Below are positions 26,564-34,446 of a stretch of DNA of 64,000 nucleotides, in pieces. Each line of letters starts with the position of its first letter. Within the stretch, counting starts at the first letter, position 1. A model generated the notes under the pieces. That model was not told where the DNA came from. It saw nothing but the letters and a program-made list of their open reading frames with translations, and searched no databases. Source of the DNA: Bythopirellula goksoeyrii (GTDB taxonomy: Bacteria; Planctomycetota; Planctomycetia; Pirellulales; Lacipirellulaceae); NCBI RefSeq assembly GCF_008065115.1, contig NZ_CP042913.1, positions 4,115,716-4,179,715 of the forward strand, given 5' to 3'. The position numbers and the translations under genes were made by a program.

Positions 26564-28624
26564 ATGCGATGCCAAATCGTTTCCCTCTGCCTGAGTTTGT
26601 TGTTCCTGTTCACGCCGACGTTCTCGGCTGGTGCCGAAAGTGAGGTGCTCGACCGAGAAAACCAGCCTCGCTTGGAATTGAAATCAACCAATCGCGAGTG
26701 GTTTGTGATTGTCAGTAGTGGCATTACGGAGAAGATGCGTACTCAAACAAAATATCAATTCTTCGATCTGCTCAAGACTACCGCTGGCGGCGATGTGGTG
26801 CATCTGCTCGAAGCGACTCCGGAGCATCGGCACCTCGCGACCGGCGTGATTCCGGACCGACCCAAGTCGTCACGACTAAGATCGCGAGAGTTAAGTCGTT
26901 TGTCGAGTACGATCACAAGCTTTTTTAAGCAGTCAAGCCGTGAGATCTTGGAATCCGATAGCAAACAACTCGACCTGTTTCGAGTGGGGACAACGGTCGA
27001 TCAACTCCGCAAAACTGAATTTCCAGTTTGCGTGATCTGTGTAGGCACACCCATTTACCATGACGTGTCCCGCCACCAAGGCTTGTCGATGCTCGATGGT
27101 ATCGTTCCGACCTTGGCCACCTTGCGAGCAGGCCCACTCTCGCACACCTCCGTCTTTTATCAGGGGGTCACGAAGCTCCCACCCCATACGCAAATCTCCA
27201 TTCTTTCAGAACAAAAATGGGGTGTCGATTCGATCCATGAAGGAGAAGTTACCAAGTATCTTAGAACGTTCTATTGGTACCACGGCAACGCGATGCTGCA
27301 AAAAATTACCGACTCTCCTTCGGCTGCTTTTGATTTACAAAAACCGCAACCGGTGAAAGTCGGTACGAAATTCTACGAGTTACTCCCTGGGTACGATTCG
27401 AGGGACTCTCCAAGCGAGTTTGGCATTCGTCGGGCCACGGTGGATTCCATCCAGGAGGAAGACTCGGAGCATGGACCGCGCGTGGTAATTTTTGGGGGCA
27501 CGATCGCCAAACCACCCGCCTTGGATGGCTCGAACGTAGACGTCAGCACGATCATCAAGCAATGCCTCCACTCCACGACCGAGACGGCGCTCTGTATGCG
27601 CTGGAAACCTGACCGTGATATCAGAGGGACTACCGATAACGACTGGTATCTCATCCATCCCCGCCATCGTGAGGTGCTGTGCTTCAAGAGAAAAAAGACA
27701 CCTTTTGCTCTGTTGCATAACGACATGCTGATGGGGGCAACCACCGCCGAGGGAGGTTTTGCCAGCAATTGGGAAGTCGTGACGGTCAAGAACGAAGCCC
27801 TGCGCGAATTGGAAGTATGGATTAACACGTACCAGGGGGTTGGTTCCATCCCTTGCAATATCATGTTCGTCGGCAACGGTCAAAGAACTCCCCTCACGAT
27901 CGATCTTCCGAATGCACAGGGGGATCGGGGTGCAAACTTCAAGCATCGCAACCACCATGCCTCGTGGCTAAGAGTCTCTTTGCCTCCCTCATGGCAAGCG
28001 GCGTCCACAGCTAGTCCTGCAAACGCCCCGACTTCTGCTGTCCCGAAATCTACTTCGACTTCGGCAATCAAGAGGGGACCAGTTGCACCGGGTCTCTTTA
28101 CCATAATCGGACTCCCTTCCCTAGGTCGAGCGCTGAAGAATCCTGTCTCTCTGCTGGATGACATCTTAACGAGCACTAACTTCCTCATTCAGATTGCAAA
28201 TAACTCCTTCCCCAAGTTGTCGACGACAGCATTCGGCGGTAGTGGACCTGCCCGCACAAGACCTCGAGCAACCAAACGTTCTCCGCCAGAGCTCTCCCAG
28301 AAAGCTGTCGTAATTAAGCCCCCAGCTTCGCCGCAGTCGAAATCGATCTTACCCGCCGTGCCGCCACCCACAGTGCCAGCAAGTTCGCGGCAGGCGGAAT
28401 TGCCAAACTCCAACTCATTGCCTGTGCCAACAGCACCCTTGGCTGAAACCGTTGCCCGACGTTCGATTCTGGTGCGCAATCACGCGCTCAGACATCCTGC
28501 GGCGAACGAGCCAATCATGCCCCCCGTACCTAGAGCACCGATTGAAACTCTCCTGCCCGGGCAGTGCGACCCGGACGACTGGGATGCGATGGACTGGGGA
28601 TGGATCGATTCTTACTGCTACTAA
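26564..28624 (+). CDS. Exported protein with long Pro-rich region
   Basis: A 686-residue protein with a Sec signal peptide (residues 1-25, cleavage near FSAGAES) and a GGAG ribosome site. Residues 30-470 look globular (DNDWYLIHPRHREVLCFKRK near 353), and 475-655 is a Pro/Ala/Ser/Thr-rich low-complexity segment. It ends with an acidic Trp/Tyr-rich tail (DDWDAMDWGWIDSYCY). I recognise no domain. It could act in the cell envelope as part of a transfer apparatus; this is inferred only from its neighbours. Confidence 0.7.
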   Translation: MRCQIVSLCLSLLFLFTPTFSAGAESEVLDRENQPRLELKSTNREWFVIVSSGITEKMRTQTKYQFFDLLKTTAGGDVVHLLEATPEHRHLATGVIPDRPKSSRLRSRELSRLSSTITSFFKQSSREILESDSKQLDLFRVGTTVDQLRKTEFPVCVICVGTPIYHDVSRHQGLSMLDGIVPTLATLRAGPLSHTSVFYQGVTKLPPHTQISILSEQKWGVDSIHEGEVTKYLRTFYWYHGNAMLQKITDSPSAAFDLQKPQPVKVGTKFYELLPGYDSRDSPSEFGIRRATVDSIQEEDSEHGPRVVIFGGTIAKPPALDGSNVDVSTIIKQCLHSTTETALCMRWKPDRDIRGTTDNDWYLIHPRHREVLCFKRKKTPFALLHNDMLMGATTAEGGFASNWEVVTVKNEALRELEVWINTYQGVGSIPCNIMFVGNGQRTPLTIDLPNAQGDRGANFKHRNHHASWLRVSLPPSWQAASTASPANAPTSAVPKSTSTSAIKRGPVAPGLFTIIGLPSLGRALKNPVSLLDDILTSTNFLIQIANNSFPKLSTTAFGGSGPARTRPRATKRSPPELSQKAVVIKPPASPQSKSILPAVPPPTVPASSRQAELPNSNSLPVPTAPLAETVARRSILVRNHALRHPAANEPIMPPVPRAPIETLLPGQCDPDDWDAMDWGWIDSYCY

Positions 28625-28675
28625 AGCACCAGACACCTACCCAAACCGGCTTCGCTTTGACAAGAAAGGGTTTGT

Positions 28676-29146
28676 ATGTCTCCAGTAACCAAGTGTTATC
28701 CAGGGAAGCTCGTGATGTCCGTTGCGGTCTTCCTATTCGCCCTGCTCATGATTTTGTGGTCCCACTTCACAGCGGTGAGGACTCCCGAAGTTGACTCGAT
28801 CCCCGTGATGCGCAAACCGAGTCTGTTTTACCACCTGGGAAAGCTGTTTGACCCCTTCACGGAGTCGGATCGCCAGCTGCATCGGGAGATGTGGCAGGAC
28901 AGCTATGAAATCGATGCGTTTCTGGCGGACCCCTATCGGAGTGCTGGGGCGACTGGGAGTTATCCAGTCGCCGGAGCGGGCGTGAATTCTCACGCCGTCG
29001 GCAAGCTCAGCGATCAGGAATTGGGGATCTTCCGTGAACAGCTGGCTGTTCGCGCAGGCGACGGCTGGGAAGCCGCGCCGCCTGACATTCGGCGGAAGTA
29101 TGAACGTCTGTTCGACATGCCGCCATATCCAGGATTGCCACGATGA
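28676..29146 (+). CDS. Single-pass membrane protein
   Basis: A 156-residue protein with an AAGGG ribosome site. One N-terminal membrane helix (LVMSVAVFLFALLMILWSHF, residues 13-32) is followed by an outside domain containing HREMWQDSYEIDAFLADPYR and QELGIFREQLAVRAGDGWEA. No known family. Its stop overlaps the next start by 4 bases (ATGA), so the two are coupled in translation. Confidence 0.7.
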   Translation: MSPVTKCYPGKLVMSVAVFLFALLMILWSHFTAVRTPEVDSIPVMRKPSLFYHLGKLFDPFTESDRQLHREMWQDSYEIDAFLADPYRSAGATGSYPVAGAGVNSHAVGKLSDQELGIFREQLAVRAGDGWEAAPPDIRRKYERLFDMPPYPGLPR

Positions 29147-31014
29147 AAGTCCAGCTTTTCGGGAAAGATTGGTCACTCTCCTGGCGGTCGTTGGGAACAG
29201 TTTTCTGGCTGTTCGTGTTCACCGGGTTGATTGCGGGAACTCTCCGGGCGTTGATTGAGCCTCACCTGCGGTATGTGGATCTCGATTGGAGACTCGAGCC
29301 GAATCTCCCTAGGGACACATCGACTATCTCACCGCTAGAGAATCTCGCTGCTGGGGAGGAACCGATCCAATCGCCGACGCAAACGGCTGATCCGCTCACC
29401 CAATTAATTCAAGGTGCCACCGGACCGGGTCAGGTCGTGCTCCCTAAAATAATTCCCCTTGCTCAGGAACTTGCCTTCTGTCGATTTTATCTAGGCCGGG
29501 ACTTCACAACTTGTTTTTGTTCGGGTGAACCGTGGTTCCAGGTGGAGTGGGAGGATCGTGCTTACCGCTGCCGAGGCCAGTTCGTCGACCTCACGCAACC
29601 TCTCGGTGAATTCACCCACCTGAAACCGCTCGATATTCGCAGGAGTTTACAGGCGAGTGGATCCTTCCAAGGTGGGCCAGCCCCAGGCGTGGCGGGCTAT
29701 GAGCAACTGAGCGAGGGAAGTTTTCGCTATGCCGTGGGAGAAATCACCAATCCGGTCAGCGGACTCAGTACGCTCTCTTATGCTCGAAAGGGGGATTGGC
29801 TGAGTTTTCCCAGCAAATTCGCCGCCCCTGCTGAGAATTCCCACGGACCTTGGTCCATGTACCAGTCTGCCCAACGCTTTCCATGGATAGGGATTGATTA
29901 CGCCGCCAACTTGAAAGAAGGCACCCTCACGGCCGTGGCACTGACGCACGAGATCGACACCCAACAGTTTCCTCTCGCTTGGCAAGGGCCGCCATCTGCC
30001 ACAACCTCCGAGTGGCTCGCCGGAGACGCCGCCGGGCGGTTAGCACCGGAGGGTTTCGTCGCGTCTTATACGAATTACCAACATGGATTAGTAGCAGCAG
30101 CCTTTCAGCTCCCACAAGATCGGTGCGTCTTGCTTTTGTATTCTGCTCATGCTGGCAACGTCTTGGCGGTCAATCCCCTCCCTTTCGGAGCGCAGGCGAC
30201 AGCGGGAAGGTCGCTCAGCCGCTTGCAATTCTCACCCAACGGTTGGCTGTTAGCGGCGTACGACCAGGCTGGTGAGCTCTATTTCTTTCACACCAAAACT
30301 CTAAAGCTTTTGCGTCACTATCCCCAAACGGATGGTCGAGAGAATCGTCACAAGACGGTGCGCCTGGCGTTCAATTCACGGGGGGACCGCTTAATTGCCC
30401 CCAGTAAGGGGGGCGACTTGATCGAAGTCGATTTTTTCGCAAATCGCCTCCAACGCTTAGGCTGTAAATTTCCTGTGAGTGCCTTTGCGTACGCGACCAG
30501 TTATGACCAGGTCGATACCCTCATGACCGTATCGGCAGAGAGTGGTTGGCTGGTAAAATATCGACTCGATCAGGGGACGGCAGCCAGAGAAGCCAAGTTC
30601 CTGTTGGCAGGCCTTTACCCCAAGGCAAGGTATCTTAATTTCTCTGAGGATGGGTCTCAGCTTTGCGGGATCGTCAGTGAGGCGACGGGAGCCTGGCACG
30701 AACCCCCCACGGGCAAACCATTGCGAGAAACCGAGTCTCGTCTGCTCGTTTGGGATTTCTCAGGGCCTGACTGGTTGGATCCGGTGCCCCGCTCGCCTCA
30801 ATTCTGGCCCCTCCAGAACGGCGGGTTCGTCTCTGGAAATTTTGTGCAACTGGTGACCGCAGCAGATGGTTTTCATGTCTGGGTCAACCACCCCGTGCGT
30901 GGCTTGATCGATATCCCCTCACGTGAGATTTCTCGCGACACCCTCAACCAGGCGATTCTGTTGAGTTCGGTGGTCCGACCGCTTGAACGTCCCAGGGGAG
31001 GGGATTCGCCATGA
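29143..31014 (+). CDS. Membrane-anchored beta-propeller-like protein
   Basis: A 623-residue protein with an N-terminal signal anchor (residues 14-34). The outer part from about residue 330 shows recurring beta-strand units typical of WD40/NHL-like propellers (SRLQFSPNGWLLAAYDQAGE; KTVRLAFNSRGDRLIAPSKG; YLNFSEDGSQLCGI). A cysteine-containing segment (CRFYLGRDFTTCFCSGEPWF) lies near 110. It would sit on the membrane surface and bind partners. It is coupled by 4-base overlaps to both neighbours. The family is not recognised; the propeller is inferred from the repeat pattern. Confidence 0.7.
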   Translation: MKVQLFGKDWSLSWRSLGTVFWLFVFTGLIAGTLRALIEPHLRYVDLDWRLEPNLPRDTSTISPLENLAAGEEPIQSPTQTADPLTQLIQGATGPGQVVLPKIIPLAQELAFCRFYLGRDFTTCFCSGEPWFQVEWEDRAYRCRGQFVDLTQPLGEFTHLKPLDIRRSLQASGSFQGGPAPGVAGYEQLSEGSFRYAVGEITNPVSGLSTLSYARKGDWLSFPSKFAAPAENSHGPWSMYQSAQRFPWIGIDYAANLKEGTLTAVALTHEIDTQQFPLAWQGPPSATTSEWLAGDAAGRLAPEGFVASYTNYQHGLVAAAFQLPQDRCVLLLYSAHAGNVLAVNPLPFGAQATAGRSLSRLQFSPNGWLLAAYDQAGELYFFHTKTLKLLRHYPQTDGRENRHKTVRLAFNSRGDRLIAPSKGGDLIEVDFFANRLQRLGCKFPVSAFAYATSYDQVDTLMTVSAESGWLVKYRLDQGTAAREAKFLLAGLYPKARYLNFSEDGSQLCGIVSEATGAWHEPPTGKPLRETESRLLVWDFSGPDWLDPVPRSPQFWPLQNGGFVSGNFVQLVTAADGFHVWVNHPVRGLIDIPSREISRDTLNQAILLSSVVRPLERPRGGDSP

Positions 31015-32072
31015 GAGCTGACTCCGACCACGCCTTGATGCTACTCACCAAAGCGGCCAACGCACTGGATGAAATTGAAGATTTGGGCGAAGTCGTCAAA
31101 ATCCGTGACCACGCCGAAGCGTTGCGTTCCCTGGGGAAACGCTTCGAGTTAGCAGAAGAAATTGCCCTGCGCGCCAGCACGATCAAAGTCAAAGCGGAGC
31201 GAAGACTGGGGGAACTCTTGGCAAAGTTGCCGTTGCATCCAGGGGGGAAGCCTGCTGCAGCAACGACGTCAAACCGGTTGCAACATTCTACAGGTTTGAA
31301 GCTGTCTGATCTTGGCATCTCTCGGTCCGATTCCTCGCGTTGGCAGAAGATTGCCCAACTTCCCAAGGCCAAATTCAATGCGTTTGTTCATAGTGAGGTG
31401 GAAGCGAACCGACTGCCGACGACCAATGGCGTCTTACGCGAGGCCAAGCGTTATTTGGCAACGGAACGTGTCAAGTCGCTGCCCCAGCAAGAAGGGTATG
31501 TGACACAGTTAGCAGAGCTCATCGACGAGAAGCGTACGTTCACCACGATTTATGCGGACCCGCCGTGGCCTTACCGAAACCGCAGCTCTAACGGAGCGGC
31601 GAACAACCATTATCCCACCCTGTCAATGGACGACATTCTCGCCGAGCCGGTCAAGGAATTGGTAGGCCCCTCAGGTCATTTGCATTTATGGTGTCCCGCG
31701 AGCTTTCTCGAGGAAGGTTTGGCCGTGATCAAAGCATGGGGGTTTGTCTACAAGAGTTACTTCGTGTGGATCAAAGAAACCATCGGCACGGGAAACTACT
31801 ACCGCCGTGCCGATGAACTGATGCTCTTTGGGAACCGCACCCTCAACAACGATCAAGAAATGTTGCTGCTGGGAACTCGCGGGGGTGAAGGGTTCTTGGA
31901 TCATACCGTGCGGAGCTGGCAAAAATACCCACGTCGTGAACACAGCCGCAAACCAGACGAAGTGCGCGAGATGGTGGAAAAAGTCAGCCCGGGACCTTAT
32001 CTGGAGTTGTATTCCCGGTCCCAACCCAAACGTGGCTGGACGCACTACGGCAATCAAATCGTCCGCAGCTAG
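31011..32072 (+). CDS. MT-A70 family DNA adenine-N6 methyltransferase
   Basis: A 353-residue enzyme. The N-terminal 150 residues are a helical domain often attached to phage and plasmid members (AERRLGELLAKLPLHPGGK; LSDLGISRSDSSRWQKIA). The catalytic domain follows with DPPW (residues 183-186 in IYADPPWPYRN), the NHYPTLSMDDI block, HLHLWCPASFLEEGL and KPDEVREMVEKVSPGPYLEL. It would methylate adenine in DNA, perhaps to protect the element or mark its origin. It starts inside the end of the propeller gene (ATGA overlap), which ties it to the envelope proteins. Confidence 0.88.
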   Translation: MRADSDHALMLLTKAANALDEIEDLGEVVKIRDHAEALRSLGKRFELAEEIALRASTIKVKAERRLGELLAKLPLHPGGKPAAATTSNRLQHSTGLKLSDLGISRSDSSRWQKIAQLPKAKFNAFVHSEVEANRLPTTNGVLREAKRYLATERVKSLPQQEGYVTQLAELIDEKRTFTTIYADPPWPYRNRSSNGAANNHYPTLSMDDILAEPVKELVGPSGHLHLWCPASFLEEGLAVIKAWGFVYKSYFVWIKETIGTGNYYRRADELMLFGNRTLNNDQEMLLLGTRGGEGFLDHTVRSWQKYPRREHSRKPDEVREMVEKVSPGPYLELYSRSQPKRGWTHYGNQIVRS

Positions 32073-32116
32073 CCAGCAAGACAATATGAATCGTGTCGAA
32101 TTGCGAGAGACCTACC

Positions 32117-32344
32117 ATGTTGCTCACCGTCAAACAGGTTCAACAGCGACTCAATGTCTCCCACGCATTGATCTATCGCCTGGTGCAGCAAGGCGAGCTT
32201 GCCAGTCACCGCATCGGCTCCTCCATCCGCATTTCGGAGGAGGATCTGCAAGCGTACCTGCAACGCGCCAAGACACACCCTCACCAGCCATACCCACCGA
32301 GCGTCAGCCAGGTCGCACTGAAGCATCTCCAGATCCCGAATTGA
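32117..32344 (+). CDS. Excisionase-type helix-turn-helix protein
   Basis: A 75-residue protein starting MLLTVKQVQQRLNVSHALIY. It is a winged HTH of the excisionase/MerR-like kind: TVKQVQQRLNVSHALIYRLV is the HTH, and SHRIGSSIRISEEDLQAYL gives the wing and following helix. Such proteins act as recombination directionality factors or regulators. It lies between the methyltransferase and a 433-residue protein, with 5 bases to the next start. Confidence 0.85.
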   Translation: MLLTVKQVQQRLNVSHALIYRLVQQGELASHRIGSSIRISEEDLQAYLQRAKTHPHQPYPPSVSQVALKHLQIPN

Positions 32345-32349
32345 TCCTC

Positions 32350-33651
32350 ATGGAAAAACCGGACGAACGTCGGCGAGTCGAGAGAGGCGATAGGGATCGC
32401 ATTTGCCAGCGGTCCGCAGAGCGAGAACCCTTGGTCCCGGCGAGCAAAGCGGGGGACCACTACCAGCGGAATGCGGATATCACGGCTGCTGGCCAGGCGA
32501 TTGTCCAAGTGTTAGCGAGTGAAAAGACGCTGATGGAGGGAGAATCCTGGCCCGCGATGCGGCTGCCTGAGAAACGCACGCTGTTGAATCGGCTTTGTCA
32601 GCGGATTGCGAATCAGACCGAGCAACCTCCCCTGCGCGGGGAAATCGGCCCCACGGGCAGATCCAATTCGTACCTGCAATACGGTGGGCCACAAGTCGTG
32701 GGGAGAATTTCAGTCGCCTTGAGCAAGAGCCGCGAAGACTTTGGCTCGGAGATCGCACGACTCCATGTGTTTCACTACCAGCAATCCAAACTCCAAGATC
32801 CAGCCTATGCCGACAGTCAGGAAGGCCTCGAAGTCTCGAGGGCTGCGTCGGTGGGGGGCAATCTGGGTGACAAAAGAACGTACCTTCTCACCGTGCAAGC
32901 GACGCGGATCGGTGGCGATGCCGCACGGGCCATCGCTACGGGTAAACTGATCAAGGCCCCAGTTGCTCCAGCAAAGACGCCTCCAGAACAGCCTGCTAAG
33001 AAACGGAGCACCCACCAAGTCCTTCCGCAAAAGAGCATGGAGGACCGCCGTCTTGACATGGTCAACGTCCTCTTTGGTGATCCGCGTATCACCGACCTGA
33101 AGCGCTGGGACTCGATGAAACACAAAACTTCTGAGAAGTGGCAACTTTTTGCGGACCTCAACGCAAAGCTCGCCGCGGTGCAAGATCGTGATCCACTCCC
33201 TGCCATCCTGGGCAGGCGCAAGACGGCCCTTTACGGCGACCAAGGACATCGTGTCGCGCAGATGGATTATGCGGATACCGCAGATCGTCTCCGCTTCATC
33301 ACCGCCATCGGTCAACTCAATCTACGACAGTTTCAAGAGCTGGGGAGGGAAGAGCCCGAGCGGTATACCGAGTTAGTGACCCATGCCAAGATCAAGGTCC
33401 TGAAGGAGACGGGCGACTTGGAGACGCACGACCTGGGGATGGTCAACTACCGTGAAACCCAATGGAATCAACTCGCTCGGGAGCGCCTTGGCACCACGAG
33501 AATCGATGTGGTAACGTCAGAAACATCACTTTTAGCGAGGGAAATTCATAGGGCTTATGGAGAACTCACCAACATCGAAGCCGATCGTCGGCACCAGAAA
33601 ATACAGCAACTGGAGCAGGCTCGCCAGAGCGCACCATCTTCATCGACCTGA
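32350..33651 (+). CDS. Hypothetical soluble protein of the transfer operon
   Basis: A 433-residue protein. I use the ATG at 32350, just after the HTH stop; the frame is open far upstream but only as antisense and out-of-phase sequence of the methyltransferase. It is charged and helical, with a basic Pro-rich linker (PAKTPPEQPAKKRSTHQVLP) near residue 215. No membrane segment and no known domain. Its last 95 bases overlap the next frame. Confidence 0.65.
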   Translation: MEKPDERRRVERGDRDRICQRSAEREPLVPASKAGDHYQRNADITAAGQAIVQVLASEKTLMEGESWPAMRLPEKRTLLNRLCQRIANQTEQPPLRGEIGPTGRSNSYLQYGGPQVVGRISVALSKSREDFGSEIARLHVFHYQQSKLQDPAYADSQEGLEVSRAASVGGNLGDKRTYLLTVQATRIGGDAARAIATGKLIKAPVAPAKTPPEQPAKKRSTHQVLPQKSMEDRRLDMVNVLFGDPRITDLKRWDSMKHKTSEKWQLFADLNAKLAAVQDRDPLPAILGRRKTALYGDQGHRVAQMDYADTADRLRFITAIGQLNLRQFQELGREEPERYTELVTHAKIKVLKETGDLETHDLGMVNYRETQWNQLARERLGTTRIDVVTSETSLLAREIHRAYGELTNIEADRRHQKIQQLEQARQSAPSSST

Positions 33652-34051
33652 AGAATGCCGACATCTCAAGTTCTACCGGCAGCCGGGGGAGACACTCACC
33701 CTGTGGGCTCGTCGAGGTGACTGCGGTTGGGAACGCCTAGTGGTCCGATATGCAGAGGTTCTCACCTACTATCTGAGCGGAGTGCAACTCGAGTTGGTCA
33801 TGAACCAAGGGGGCATCTTGATCGCAGGCTTCAATATGCCTTCACTCCAATTACTTCTCGAGAAACGTGTGCTACGTTCCCTGCGAGTCGTGGTCGGCGG
33901 CGAAATGGCCCAGCTCCAGGATCCAGTTTACAAACAATTCGATCCTCACATCATCACTCACTGCATCGTCCCTCTAGAAATTCTCTTCACGGCCGAAGGG
34001 AGTCTGTTTGCAGTTCCTGAGACCACGCTTGATTACGCGGTGCTGAACTAA
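33557..34051 (+). CDS. Hypothetical protein, end of transfer operon
   Basis: A 164-residue frame overlapping the previous gene by 95 bases. The part from HLKFYRQPGETLTLWARRGD onward (about 128 residues) is convincingly protein-like, while the first 36 residues may not be translated; no later ATG is available. The body is beta-rich (VVRYAEVLTYYLSGVQLELV; GGILIAGFNMPSLQLLLEKR). No family recognised. It converges with the gene on the other strand, with a 4-base overlap of the two ends. Confidence 0.55.
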   Translation: MENSPTSKPIVGTRKYSNWSRLARAHHLHRPEECRHLKFYRQPGETLTLWARRGDCGWERLVVRYAEVLTYYLSGVQLELVMNQGGILIAGFNMPSLQLLLEKRVLRSLRVVVGGEMAQLQDPVYKQFDPHIITHCIVPLEILFTAEGSLFAVPETTLDYAVLN

Positions 34052-34446
34052 CCCTCCATACAAAGTTCATCGGGCCAGTTGATTTTTCTGACGAGAGTGG
34101 TAGCGGCAACTTGGTCCGGGTCAATAAAATCTTCCCCGGCAGTGGTGGGTTGCTCGATCACCCGCACCACTTGCTCTTGGTGGAGGGCTTCGTAGAGTGG
34201 CCGGAGCCGGTCCCCCTGGATCCGAATCGCATGTTCTCCCAGGGAAACATAGATCGCATGCTTGTAATGGCGCACCAGGGACAGACGCCCATAGGCTACG
34301 GACAAGCTTTGTCCATCTCGTTTTTCAAAACTGATGCGTAAGTTCCGTGAATCACTCGTTTCATAAGCGCCGGTCGTTTGTTTCTCCGACCCCAAGAATC
34401 GCTCAAAGACCTGGCTCCCGTGGTTGGGCTTTACGTTTTCGTGCAT
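34048..34446 (-). CDS. Small protein coupled to the relaxase
   Basis: 132 residues from MHENVKPNHGSQ; a longer start at 34485 is possible. It overlaps the end of the relaxase gene by 44 bases, so it is probably translated with it. The middle is beta-rich and basic (LRISFEKRDGQSLSVAYGRL; HYKHAIYVSLGEHAIRIQGD). No domain recognised. It could be a relaxase accessory protein. Confidence 0.6.
   Translation of the reverse strand: MHENVKPNHGSQVFERFLGSEKQTTGAYETSDSRNLRISFEKRDGQSLSVAYGRLSLVRHYKHAIYVSLGEHAIRIQGDRLRPLYEALHQEQVVRVIEQPTTAGEDFIDPDQVAATTLVRKINWPDELCMEG

Noticed and set aside
31828..32349. Upstream extension of the 433-residue gene
   Set aside because: It overlaps the methyltransferase and the excisionase-type gene out of phase; the ATG at 32350 directly after the HTH stop is the natural start.
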